From: Erigeron canadensis
Taxonomy: Eukaryota; Streptophyta; Magnoliopsida; Asterales; Asteraceae
Reading direction: 5' to 3'
NCBI RefSeq assembly: GCF_010389155.1
Contig: NC_057766.1
Location: 2,418,001 to 2,482,000, forward strand
Length of the DNA: 64,000 nucleotides
The translations under genes were made by a program, and so were the position numbers. Shown piece after piece: positions 25,313-36,379 of this stretch. Numbering within the stretch: position 1 is the first letter of the stretch; every line of letters begins with the position of its first letter. A model generated the notes under the pieces. It did not search any database and was not told where the DNA came from. It saw only the letters and a program-made list of their open reading frames with translations.

Positions 25313-25739
25313 AATCTCGCCCGTCTCGGCCGAGATATCGGATCAAATATCGGAATCGGTCAGTCCAGGAGACAGGATGACTAGGATCGATCAAATATTG
25401 GGTCAACGCTAGTTAACGTTGGAAAACTCGTTAGATCGGGTCAAATATCGGAATATCGGGTCAAAGTCAAAAAAAGAGTTTGTTAAAAAAAAAGAATCTA
25501 TATTCGCAGAATATCTTATATATTTATATTTATATCTATTTATATTTCTCATTTTTTTGAAAAAGTTATACCAAAAGTTCAAGATTTATGAGTTTTTAAT
25601 ATATATTTAAACTTTTATTACATATATTTCCATAAATTATTATCATTATTCACCCAATCCGATATCTCCCCGATTTTTCAAAATCTCCCGTCTCCCCACC
25701 TCACCTCACCGATCCCGATCCCCGAGTTCTACAACCTTG
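25313..25739. mobile_element. hAT-type MITE, about 430 bp
   Basis: Inverted ends GTTGTAAATCTCG at the left and CGAGTTCTACAAC at the right. Flanking 8-bp words CTATATGA and CTATATAT agree at six positions, fitting an aged 8-bp target duplication. The interior repeats GATCGGGTCAAATATCGG words and has no transposase. Confidence 0.6.
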
Positions 25740-25751
25740 CTATATATCACT

Positions 25752-25770
25752 ACTCCGTAATTACGGAGTA
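25752..25770. repeat. Short perfect palindrome
   Basis: ACTCCGTAATTACGGAGT reads the same on both strands. It may be a remnant of a Stowaway-type MITE. Confidence 0.6.
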
Positions 25771-26247
25771 GGCAAATATTTACAAGAGTATCATGTTATA
25801 TTAAACAAATTTCAATCCTTCCAACTAATAGACCTTTTTTTCGTTCTACAAGAATACCACAAAAAATCTATGTTTTCATCTTTTGAAAAACCTTACCTAG
25901 TCTAATATCTGCTTGTTCAAAAATCTTCTCATTTCTTGTCTTCCATATACACCAACACGTAACAAAAATAATGCCTTTAATAAGTTCCTAGTCTTCTTGT
26001 CCATAGCCACCTTGTCGCATACCTCTATAAGTTGAATAATAGAAGAAAAAAATAGGAAAGCTAACCTTGCACCAAGACCAAATACGACTCCGTAACAATC
26101 CTGCGAATTGGCAATAAAAAATGAGATGATCGATAGTTTCGTCCCAAGAATCACATAACACACACGTAAGAGCACAAAAAAAAACAGTTCCGATCTTAAA
26201 GGGCCTTATAGGTGGGAAGTCGATTAAGAGCCGCTTGCCACATGAAG

Positions 26248-28979
26248 TGTAACACCCGTCGTTTAAAAACATGGATTTCCAAAAACTTTCGCCTAACGGC
26301 GTCAAAAGAAAGCGGAAGTTAACTTTAAAAGTCCAAACCAGCAAAATTTGTTTGGTTTATTCATTAAATGGTGTTACTAGCCATATCATCAAAATAAGTC
26401 TAAATGGAAACCCATCGGTTGCCCAACATCAAACAACCGACTACATTATCAATACAAGTCATTATTATCTAAACGTAAAGCAAATGTCTAAAGCGAGCAG
26501 CTACTATGGGTAAACTATAGCCAGTTTCAAGATCATCTACCCATGCCTCACGTCTTCTCACATCTACCTGCTCACTAATGTTGGACCTGAAGGCACAACA
26601 CATTTTAAAAGAGCAAGTGTTAGCTAACGGATTAGCTAAGTAAGATAACACAAAGTTTATAAAACATTTGTCCATTTAAAACATTACATAAAAGTCATAA
26701 TTACATCGTCAAGGCACATATCACATCGATGCATCACATCATCCATAACATATCACCGCATCAAACATCATCATCATAGGTTGAATCACCTAACTGTGCC
26801 TAATCATCTTTTACTTTACATATAACATATAAGCATCATCTTATAGTGCGACATAAGTCACTTACATTAGGCGTGACATAAGTCACTCATCACATATAAG
26901 GTGTAAGTTTGTGTGTAGGCGGTCATAAGACCTAACAGGGAACCTCACACCCGACTCGATGGATAAGCTTTTCAGCGGTCCATCAGTGTCATTAAGGAAT
27001 GGCAAGCCAATCCAGGAGTAGTCCGTATGTTCAAAGACATTGATGGGTAATCACTCCACCCGGAGATACTCAAACCACGTAATTACGTTGCAAGGAGCCA
27101 CCCAAGCAACCATATATGGATTATATGCACTCACCGGGCAAGGGCAATTACGGGTTAAGCTTAACACTTTCATATCATATACGAGTTCGGTTTACATCAC
27201 ATATAGTTTAGGTGTCCACGTTACCTAAACATCATCTCATATCATCTTTTACATTTGGGCCCTTAAACGTGCACGTGTCATGGCAACTTGATAAGTTTAG
27301 TGAACTAGATGAACAAGCCATGTAGTCATGCACATTATACATATCATCAATATATATCACATTTCAATTCATCTCAAGACATTACATATCATTTCATAGC
27401 ATATCATTACATCTCATATCATTGCATGACATTTCATGACATATCATTACATATCATCTTTCATTGCATAACATATTTCATTTCATAATGTATTTCATAA
27501 CAACTCAAAGCATTTCATATCATATCATAACGTCACATATCTATGGGGTAGCATTTCAGCTTCAATATGCATATACATAGCCCATATTACCTCCCGTATA
27601 ATCCCGAATACCCATAAGCAAACAAGATACCATTTGGGGAAGTTATTATATGAAAACTATGTTTTTTTTTGTTGAATTCTCAGCGTGTCAAAGTAGTGTA
27701 TCTTACCTGATGACGAGCACAACGATCAATAAGCAACTTTAAAGTGTCTTGTATGTGTTCCCGACTACCTATAATCATTATGATTAATAACAATCTAATC
27801 ACCTTCTTACTTATGATCATAACCAAGCTTTAAATACTTGACCCATGTCAATGCTTGATTCAACAAAGATCCGACCATTAGATTAGAGTTCATTAAACTC
27901 GACAAAACTTGACCTTCGCTCACTATTTTAACCATCTGAACACTTTTAGGTTTCATTCATCTTTAAAGGATATTACCATTGGAAAATAGACTCTCCCAAA
28001 ATTTCGTGGATAGCTTATTCGTCAAAAACGGAGTTACGGTTCAAAAGTTATAGTCGTTTAAAAATGTTAACAAAAATCAGTCCCTAATGGGACTTACGAA
28101 TATTTGTAACGGGAGTTACACGCCTAACGGGAGTTATGAAAATTTGTAACGGGAGTTACAGTGGAGGTGTTATCGCAATTACCCAGCTAACGGGAGTTAC
28201 ACAACCGTAACGGGAGTTACGACGACCAGTCGTGAAAAACAACTCCAAAACCTAACCAAACACATCCCAAACGACTTTAACACAACTCCAGGTCTTATGA
28301 ACATCAAATAAACTTAAAATAAGACCAAAATCATTCATTGAAAACACCAATTAATCCTTGAATCATATACCAACATTATACAATCGATTTAAAACCCGTA
28401 ATGACCTAAAATCGATATAAACGTAATTGAATCCAACCCAAACCCTAAAACCAGAAATCAATGGGTTGAAAGGACTTATTATGCATAAAATAAATGTGGC
28501 TAATCATCAATTACCTGGAGATAGCAAAGGGGATGCAAAACTTGATCAAAACACCCTCGAATCACCCAAACGACGATGAAATCGAATAATAGAATGCTAT
28601 GGAACCAAGGGGACAACTAGGGCTTCAAAGGAAGAGTATAATCTCTGTATTATGAGTCTAAGGATAGGTTACAAGACCCTTAACCCGTTTTTGAGTTTAA
28701 ACCTATGTCAAAACTAGTCCCTAAGCTTCCAAACGATTCATATTTAGCTCAAAACACCTATAGGGAACACTTACAACACATTAAACACTTTAAGCACCTC
28801 TAAAGACATTTAAATATACCTTTAAACACTTATACACATCAATCATTAAGGTATTAAAGCCTTGCATTTAAAGCATATTAAACATATAGACGCAGTGAAT
28901 CATCTAAAGATTTAATAGACGCGAAATTTTGACTTAACAACTAAAGTCAACCGTTAACTAGAAAGTTCGAGATGTTACA
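26248..28979. mobile_element. Solo LTR (2732 bp) with TGAAG target duplication
   Basis: The unit starts TGTAACACCCGTC and ends GATGTTACA, and is flanked by TGAAG on both sides (26243-26247 and 28980-28984). It holds no gag, pol, primer-binding site or internal LTR boundary, so it is best explained as a solo LTR left by LTR-LTR recombination, probably of a Gypsy chromovirus (Tekay-like) family judged by the ends and length (inference). CAT-rich low-complexity sequence fills about 26700-27500. Small open frames inside are incidental. Confidence 0.8.
28087..28220. repeat. Cluster of five TAACGGGAGTTA motifs in the solo LTR
   Basis: Five exact copies of TAACGGGAGTTA and one degenerate TAATGGGACTTA lie within 135 bp at uneven spacing. 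TAACGG fits the YAACNG core of MYB-binding sites (known motif), so this may be an LTR enhancer block. Confidence 0.7.
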
Positions 28980-29075
28980 TGAAGATATTACATTTCTTAG
29001 TCACCACCTTAAACCATTTGAAGACGAACCTCTAACTGAAATTCATAACGCTTCGAATGAACTTCTTCACATATA

Positions 29076-30076
29076 TTGATGAATTAACTTTATTTATAAA
29101 AAAAATCTTAATATAATTATATTTCTTTGTTTTTGTGTGGTTTTTTTTAGTTTCATTTGAAAGTCATGATAATCTAACAGTTATAAAAAAAAACCTTAAC
29201 AAAAAAATGTGATCAATTATTGGGATTTGGAGTTTTCCATACCTTAGTTTTTCAATACGTGGATATATATACAAATTTAGTTTATTAGCCTTCCGTAATT
29301 AAACATAATGCTAATGATAGCTCGGATATTATTTTTGTCAATGAGATTTGAAGGATTTACATATTACTACTTATGGTATATTATAATAATTAAAAAGGGT
29401 ATATTTTGAAAATCATAATTTACACTATTTTATTTTTCACCACTAATTTACACTTTTAATCATTAATATTTATTTAAATGGGATATATTTTGTCTAATTA
29501 TATAAAGTATAAGTATTAACATTGCCCGTTGATAAAGATGAAATAATTAAATTTGATCTAATGGTTCTAAATCAAATATGGAATTCATCTAAAGGTCCCT
29601 ACTTGTTTAGGAATGAATTTAGGACATTGTTATATATATATATATATATGCAATAGAATAATAACTTATACATATCCAATAAAATAATAGCTAATATATA
29701 TTTTAATAATATGTTCTATCTTGTAAATACAAAATTAATTAATTAACGATAAATACTAATTATGTCATAGTAAATAATTTCGATGATTTTTAAAAAAAAA
29801 ATATTTTAATATAAAATTCAAAGTTTTAATATATGAATCATTTTTTTATTAATAAAAATAGTTAGCTAAATTTTAAAGTATAATAACTAACATCTAATAT
29901 TGATAATGTCATAAACTCTCGTGTATTTAACACTGGCCTAAAATCTAATATTTTTACTAAAACCATAAATATTATTCAAAAATTAAATAAAAAATCCCAA
30001 TAATCACCTTAAACTAATCTATACACTATTTCTTTCACGTAGCTTTCTTTTACTTTTGTAGCTTTATTTCACAATC

Positions 30077-30119
<43 letters not shown>

Positions 30120-30500
30120 CCTTATTTGTGAAACATTTTTTTATAAGAACCATTAAAACTCTTAAATTATATATTTGTTCACATGTTTTTTTTGTTTATT
30201 CACATGTGAAATGATATAAATAAGTATGTTGTAGAATAAACTTTTTAAGAAACCATCAAAGTACTCTCTTGTGAGCTTGTGAATGAATTTGTTCACGTTT
30301 TTTGTTCACATGTGACAAACGACTATATATAAGGTTTTGAAAGAAAAATCTCTTCTGCAACATATATTTTTATAACATATCACATGTGAATGGAAAAAAA
30401 AATATGTGATTTAATATAAAACTTAAGAGTTCTCACGGTTTTTAAAAAAAAAAATAGGTTTTCAAAATAAGGGTCCCTTATATATATATATATAAATATA
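29076..30500. other. AT-rich repeat-bearing intergenic DNA
   Basis: No gene. (TA)n microsatellites lie at about 29632-29649, 30080-30115 and 30480-30493. TTCACATGTGAA-type words recur at 30180-30390. Confidence 0.45.
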
Positions 30501-31509
30501 GGAAAGTTATTTTTAGTACAAATGGTTGAAAAGGTACAAAAAGTACAAGGTTTTTCCTCCTTCTTCCTTCTATCTTCGACCACCACCACCACCACCACCA
30601 CCGTGATCATCACCGACCACCACCACGATCCTCTTGCGACGGCGACCATCTCCGGCGAGACTTACAGATGTGTAAGTAACTTACACATGTGTGAGTACAA
30701 CTTTTTTAGCATTTTAGGGTTTAAAATTTCTAGGTTTTTTCCTTCGCGAGATAACCACTAGCCGCCATCGTCTCGGACCACCCCAACTACGACGCCGACG
30801 CTGGTATCAAGGGCTTCGCCCGTACCGTAGCAAACCGTCACCATATTTTGGATCGCCTCCCATCAAATCCATACGATTCCCATATGCTTCCCATGATGGT
30901 CAGCTTAGAACGGATGAGGGCCTTTGGCCCGTACCGTACCCACCCGAAAATGAACCTGATTCTCGCCAGAAAGTTAACTTACACATGTGTAAATTGTATT
31001 TACACATGTGTGAGTCTCGCCGGAGATGGTCGCCGTCGCCGGAAGATCATGGTGGTGGTCGGAGATGATGATGGTGGTGATCGGAGATGGAAGGAACAAG
31101 CATGTGTAAGTTAACTTACACATGTACTTGTACTTCATAGTTAGCTCAAGTGGTTGAGCACCTGCCTTACAAGCAGGAGGTCTTGGGTTCAAGAGTTGGG
31201 AAGTACATATGAAGTATTTCTATGAAGGCTTGGCTTAAGTATACATAGGTTCAAGTCTGAGGAGGCAGAGTTTACCCCTATTGTTCGTCGTGCCTTCGGG
31301 AGGATTAGTAGGAGGTTTTTCCCCCATCGGGTATTTGAAATAGGCATTTCTACTTCGAGGGAGCTCTCTAACGCGGACCCAGTTAATACAACGTATGTTA
31401 GACCTCCCGCTGTCGAATCGCGACACGAAGTTCTCAAAGCGAAATTCACCTTTCAAAAAAAAACTTGCACATGTACTTTTTGTAATGCTTGTACTATAAA
31501 TAACCCACC
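30501..31509. mobile_element. TIR element with internal foldback, carrying a nested SINE
   Basis: The ends are inverted: GGAAAGTTATTTTTAGTACAA at the left against TTGTACTATAAATAACCCACC at the right. Further in, the arm GCGACGGCGACCATCTCCGG (30638) is mirrored at 31020-31045, and CTTACACATGTG words flank both. A (CCA)n tract at 30581-30601 gives an incidental open frame. No transposase. The SINE at 31130-31461 sits inside. Confidence 0.65.
31130..31461 (+). mobile_element. tRNA-derived SINE with 17-bp target duplication
   Basis: The head at about 31141-31195 folds like a tRNA. A box TAGCTCAAGTGGTTGAGCA is followed by an anticodon arm CCTGC-CTTACAA-GCAGG (anticodon UAC, valine) and a B box GGGTTCAAGAG. 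A 260-bp unrelated body ends in an A-rich tail at 31455. Flanks AACTTACACATGTACTT (31113-31129) and AACTTGCACATGTACTT (31462-31478) differ at one base, a classic target-primed duplication. The minus-strand open frames here are shadows. Confidence 0.8.
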
Positions 31510-31588
31510 CCTATATATATAAATAACCCACCCTATACTTTGTTAATTTTAAATTGAGAATATCATTCCTTTTTTAAATATATATCAT

Positions 31589-31791
31589 GGGGTTGGGTAT
31601 TGTAAAACAAGTATTAAAGTAAAACAAATAAGACATGATCTTGACCCTTGGATCATAGTTAAATTAATGCACGAAGATTCACGAAGCAATTGATGCACAA
31701 TGATTTTCATGCTGCACGATTATCTTCAGTAAAGAAAAACCTATTGTTTTATTTGTTTTATTTTAATACTTGTTTTATTTTACCTAAAACT
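31589..31791. mobile_element. MITE, about 200 bp
   Basis: TAAAACAAGTATTAAAGTAA near 31603 is mirrored by TTATTTTAATACTTGTTTTA near 31758, with about 45 bp of inverted ends overall. No coding. Confidence 0.7.
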
Positions 31792-31797
31792 TATATA

Positions 31798-32141
31798 TCA
31801 TTAATATAGACTTTTATTAAATGATCACATTATTATGTAGATTTTAATCACCATAATTTTTCATTATAATAGGTTGAAAACTATGGTGCCTTTTTGGATA
31901 ACGGTTTTACATTTTTTTGTTTTTACCAACCGTATGTGTTTCAACGTATGTCCACAACTACACAAGTTTTGTTTCCGTTTAATTTCGTTTTTTACATAAT
32001 AACTTATCACAACTTTTCAACTTATTTAACGATTTTATTATATATTTTAACATGACAACACATCTTAAAGCTACCCGGATATCATTTGGTTTATTTACAC
32101 AACGTTTATAAGTTAACTCGGGTTGAACCCCGGTTAATTAG
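31798..32141 (+). mobile_element. Degenerate small Helitron-like element (candidate)
   Basis: It ends with a CGGGGTT-type inverted pair (CGGGTTGAACCCCGG) followed by TTAG|T, close to but not exactly the CTRR|T consensus. The start TCATTAATATAGAC at 31798 is inferred. No coding. Confidence 0.35.
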
Positions 32142-32349
32142 TTAGTATTATATTATAATGATATTCATTTTAACTTAATAGACATCTTAAATTATAAGCT
32201 TATACATAGAGATCTTACAATATCTAAATAGCGACTAATATAAGATCTATTAAGATTATATTTAATTTAATAATCAAATCTTATACATATCATCCATTAA
32301 AATTATAAAATCAAATCATACATACATACATATATATACTAGGGGTAAC

Positions 32350-32812
32350 GTTATTTTGAGAACTTTTTTTTTTGCGAGAACCTTTGAAAACTTTTCAAAT
32401 CAAGCCCAACCGATGATTGTTCTTTACATGAAAATTGTTTTTTGACTGTTTTCTGAATAACTTATGTGTAATTTTGAAGTTTATAATTGTGTAAAGACAT
32501 GAATTATCATCCGTTATACAATTATGTGGAGATTTGGATCCTTGATCACATGTGCACGAATATTGCTATGATCACATGTATGCAAGTCAATCACATGTAA
32601 TCATAGCAATATTCGTGCACATGTGATCAAAAATTTATATCTCCACATAATTGTATAACGGATGATTATTCATGCCTCCACACAATTATAATCTTGAAAA
32701 TTATACATAAGTTATTCAGAAAACAATCAAAAAATAATTTTTATGTAAAGAATAATTATCGGTTAGGTTTAATTTGAAAAGTTATCAAAATTCTCGAAAA
32801 AAAAAACTCACT
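32350..32812. mobile_element. Foldback MITE with arms of about 225 bp
   Basis: The centre is near 32583. Matching arm pieces include CACGAATATTGCTATGATCA (32553) against its reverse near 32601, ACAATTATGTGGAGAT against ATCTCCACATAATTGT, and the outer TTTGAAAACTTTTCAAAT against TTTGAAAAGTTATCAAAA. The RNA would form one long hairpin. No coding. Confidence 0.85.
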
Positions 32813-32824
32813 ATATATCAGAAC

Positions 32825-33064
32825 TTTCATTTCTATAATTCCTATCATCATCGTCATAAATAAGTAAATTATTGTTGAACTTGATATTTTTTTCCCAAGA
32901 AGTTAAAGAGTGAATTGATGTCTAACAAGAAACAATCAATTTTGTTTCATTTCTATATTTCCTATCATCATCGTCATAAATAAATAAATTATTGTTAAAC
33001 ATGATATTTTTTTCCCAATAAGTTAAAGAGTGAATTGATGTCTAACAAGAAACAATCAATTAGT
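32825..33064. repeat. Tandem duplication, two 120-bp units
   Basis: Both units run from TTTCATTTCTATA through CCTATCATCATCGTCATAAA to AACAAGAAACAATCAAT with only a few differences, so the duplication is recent. Confidence 0.9.
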
Positions 33065-34522
33065 TGTTTCGACAAATATTCATTACCCAGGAATTCGTCT
33101 TTTTATTTTATTTTATTTGTTTATTATTCGTCTTACCAAACGTGAGCTCTGAGTCTTCTTTATTTTTATTATATATTTGTTATTTATTAAAACGTTTTTT
33201 TTTTCCTTTTCCATGTCTACATCTACTTTCGTGAGTTCATCTCTTTCGCCAAGTACCATTGCACATTCTTTAAGTACCATTGCACATTCTTTAATTAACT
33301 AATTCATACCACAGTGTTGGCAATATTCTTTATATAATTTTTCCTTTTTAGGTTCTATTAAATGCATATGAATTCAATGCTAAATAAATTGAACGATAGA
33401 TTTTCATGATAATATCTAAGCAAATTGTCCTTCCTCTTTAAGTAATTAAGAACTTGAAATGACCATATTACCTTTCTTATTTATTCATTAATTTAAACAT
33501 CTTTACCTATATACCTATAATACCTTAATAAAATAAACTACAACATAGATTCTCCGATCCTTAAATAACCATATTAACCCTTACCGCCGCACATCATCGC
33601 CACAATTGCCGCAGCCACACCTTTGTCGTTACCACCATCACCGCTGCATCGCGCGGGCACCCCGTCTCGTATATATATAATCTGTATCATTTTTGTTTCA
33701 TTACCTCATTATATATTGTATTAGAGTTTATTACCAAAATGTGACATTTTAAAAAAGTATCTACCAACCCTGTTAATTGACATCTTAATTTTCTTTTTGA
33801 TTCAAGTTATCCCAAAAACTTCCCTTCAATCTTTGAAACAACAAAAAATCAAACCAATATTAAGAGCGGCCAACTCAAAAATAAAAAATCAAAAGCAAAT
33901 TAATCCTTTTATATCCAAATGTAGCTAATTTTTATAAGAACCTTAAGTATTGCTTTAGGAACGGAAAAGAACCCTCCTGACAGCTCTTGATGGAATAGGA
34001 AAGGAAACGAAAACACATCAAATGAATTACTAGCTGGACGGCATTCAGTTTTCGTTCCTCTTCTGCCTTCTTTACCGCTGCCGCAGTTGCATCATCAGAT
34101 GATCACATGCTTGGTTTTGCGACACTGTAACGACACTGTTGCACCGACACTACTGTTGCACCGACACACGTCGTCATCAATGAAGCTTGCTTTTGAAACT
34201 CGTTGATTTTTATTTTTTTTTTAATTTATTCAAGAAACAAAACCCTAAAAATGAATGCTTTATTGTAGGGAGAGAGAAAGAAAGCGGTGATGGCAGGAGT
34301 AACTTGTAATTATTGTTGGGTCCACAAAATTAAAAAAAAAAAATACGGAGGAACGTTCAATATATTGAACTACTTTTGTCACAAAAAAATGATGTTCACT
34401 TACTTATCGAAAAAACTATTTTAGCTTCAGATGTGATAACAGTTAAGTTTCCAGTGTCAACTACAACTAATAAATGAACTATATATGTACTCACTGGAAC
34501 AGAAATTTCGGCATGCAGGCAA
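33065..34522. other. Intergenic DNA with short repeats
   Basis: No gene. AAGTACCATTGCACATTCTT is repeated in tandem at about 33249-33291. The GC-rich patch GCATCGCGCGGGCACCCCGT near 33645 resembles a Helitron 3' hairpin followed by CTCG|T, a possible decayed terminus. GTTGCACCGACAC is repeated near 34138-34167. Confidence 0.4.
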
Positions 34523-36184
34523 TGTAACACCGTCATCTCAAAAAAATTGTTTTCGAGATTTACTCAAATATTATTATTGCCTTAATCTTTGATCAGATGA
34601 CTTAATTATTTAATATACAAAAATCTTGTGCCAAGTGATGACGTATCCACCCCGATGATGGCACGCATGGTACGCCTAAAGATAAACTCCACCTTCGATA
34701 AATAAGGAAGTGATACGTACTTATCAAGAATCCCATATTTTAGGGAAAGAGATAATACCGTATCACTTATTCTTGGATGTGATATGCTCAACGTTGAAAA
34801 CCCTATCTGGGGAGAAAGTCACGAACCATCTATAAATAAAGGGAAGGATGGCTAATCAAATCATAATAACACACACATACATATTTGACATACAAAAGGT
34901 TCCGCCTTATCGTAAGGAAATCGCCAGATAACAACCACATTCACCCCCATTCCCCGTTCCAGGTTATCGGATTGGCTGTGCAAACAATTGGCTCCATCCA
35001 CGGGACGCTCTCTAATAGTAAAACCCACAAAAAATTTTTTGTTTTCTCTTACCCTAAACCTAGAAAATGGATGATGGAAATAGGCCGCCCGGTTCGGTGA
35101 AGAACAAAACATAGATCTGAACCGAAATCAATGAGGTACGCCAATAACACCTTCCTCAACAGGGGCAACACATGCCTCTACATCGGCTCCGCCCCTGATG
35201 AAGCGTACATATGACAGAATCATGAAAGCATCCTGAATACTCTACGACATCTTCAAGATGCAAGGGTATTAATAGGAAGAGCAATCAATTTTGACGAAGC
35301 ATACGACGAATATGATGGTGATACCCCGCCACATGGAAGACGTAGGCAACCAAAGGATCCCAAATCAAGGGTGCCAAGCAACAACAAAACAATGTTGCAG
35401 GGTTGTAGGCTGCCACCCAGGGACAAGGCGCCCCAAGGTCAAACTCACAGGGTCACGGCGCCAGAATGCTCAAAATATACCCCAGGGAATGCAAACTACT
35501 GGGATGGCAAACAATAACCGCTCGACCACCACCTAGTTACAGCACCCCATGACAGCAATCTAGCATACCTGGGTATGTCCACTACACGCAGCATACCAAT
35601 ATCCCCCAGGACACGATAAATTCAGTGCCACAAGGAAACACACATGGTACAAATACCCCAGGATACTACAACCATTGGGCATTCACCCAGGGCTTCCAAA
35701 ACGATGGTCAAAGACCAATTACAGCAGGTTACCACTGAAACTCCCAAGGGCAAATAAGCCAGGGCTTTCCAGTTAACACCCAGGGGTCAACCATGCCAGG
35801 AGCACAAAGCCATACCCAGGGTCCACACATGCAAAGAAACAATCAGACCTACGGACCACAAGCCAACCAGGCAAGGCCACACACGTGGGTAGGCTTCGCC
35901 CAGGGACAATATCAGCAAGGTTTCCATGTGCCAGACCAAGTTCCATTAAGCACAAGACTGCAATACCAAAATACAGGGTTTTAAGCAGCAAATACATGTC
36001 AGGGTTATAACCAACATTATTTAAATAGCCAAGGCATTTATAACCAAGGGTATGAACAATACTACCAGAACACCAAACCCCACCAATATATCAATCAAAT
36101 ATACCTAGACCATTCAGCCTTAGCAGAACACCATCTAAGTCACCGTTCACATAATGGATAAGGAACTACCCACTGCCAGCAAAC

Positions 36185-36379
36185 ATGAAATGCCCAGCCC
36201 ACTTAGGAACTTATAATGGCAAAGATGACCCTGACGACTTCCTGCAAAGATTTGAAGGAACAATAGAGATGCAAAGCTGGGTCGAGCCAGTGGCATGCAA
36301 GGCATTCAAAATGGGATTAATGAATGATGCAAGAGAATGGCTAGGTAGCCTCACAGAAAGATTTTCCACATCGTTTTAA
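36185..36379 (+). pseudogene. Gypsy gag fragment
   Basis: The frame reads CPAHLGTYNGKDDPDDFLQR and later CKAFKMGLMNDAREWLGSL, the start of the retrotransposon gag (capsid) domain of Tat-type elements. It stops after 64 residues where the Athila-like segment begins, so only the capsid N-terminal part remains. Confidence 0.7.

Larger units (their letters stand above)
25880..29075 (-). pseudogene. LINE ORF2 C-terminal fragment (zf-RVT domain), split by a solo LTR
   Basis: On the minus strand 28980-29075 reads FKWFKVVTKKCNIF and continues, across the solo LTR, at 26242 downward with MWQAALNRLPT. After a frameshift comes LTCVLCDSWDETIDHLIFYCQFAGLLRSRIWSWC, the Cys-Cys-His-Cys pattern of the reverse-transcriptase zinc-binding domain near the end of plant L1 ORF2 proteins. 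Several stops and frame changes show it is dead. No RT core is present nearby, so it is a 5'-truncated LINE or a domain fragment. Confidence 0.7.

Noticed and set aside
30522..30761. 79-residue frame rich in Thr/His
   Set aside because: It comes from a (CCA)n tract within a TIR element.
31130..31200. Functional tRNA-Val gene
   Set aside because: The acceptor stem does not pair properly and the sequence continues into a SINE body with target duplications.
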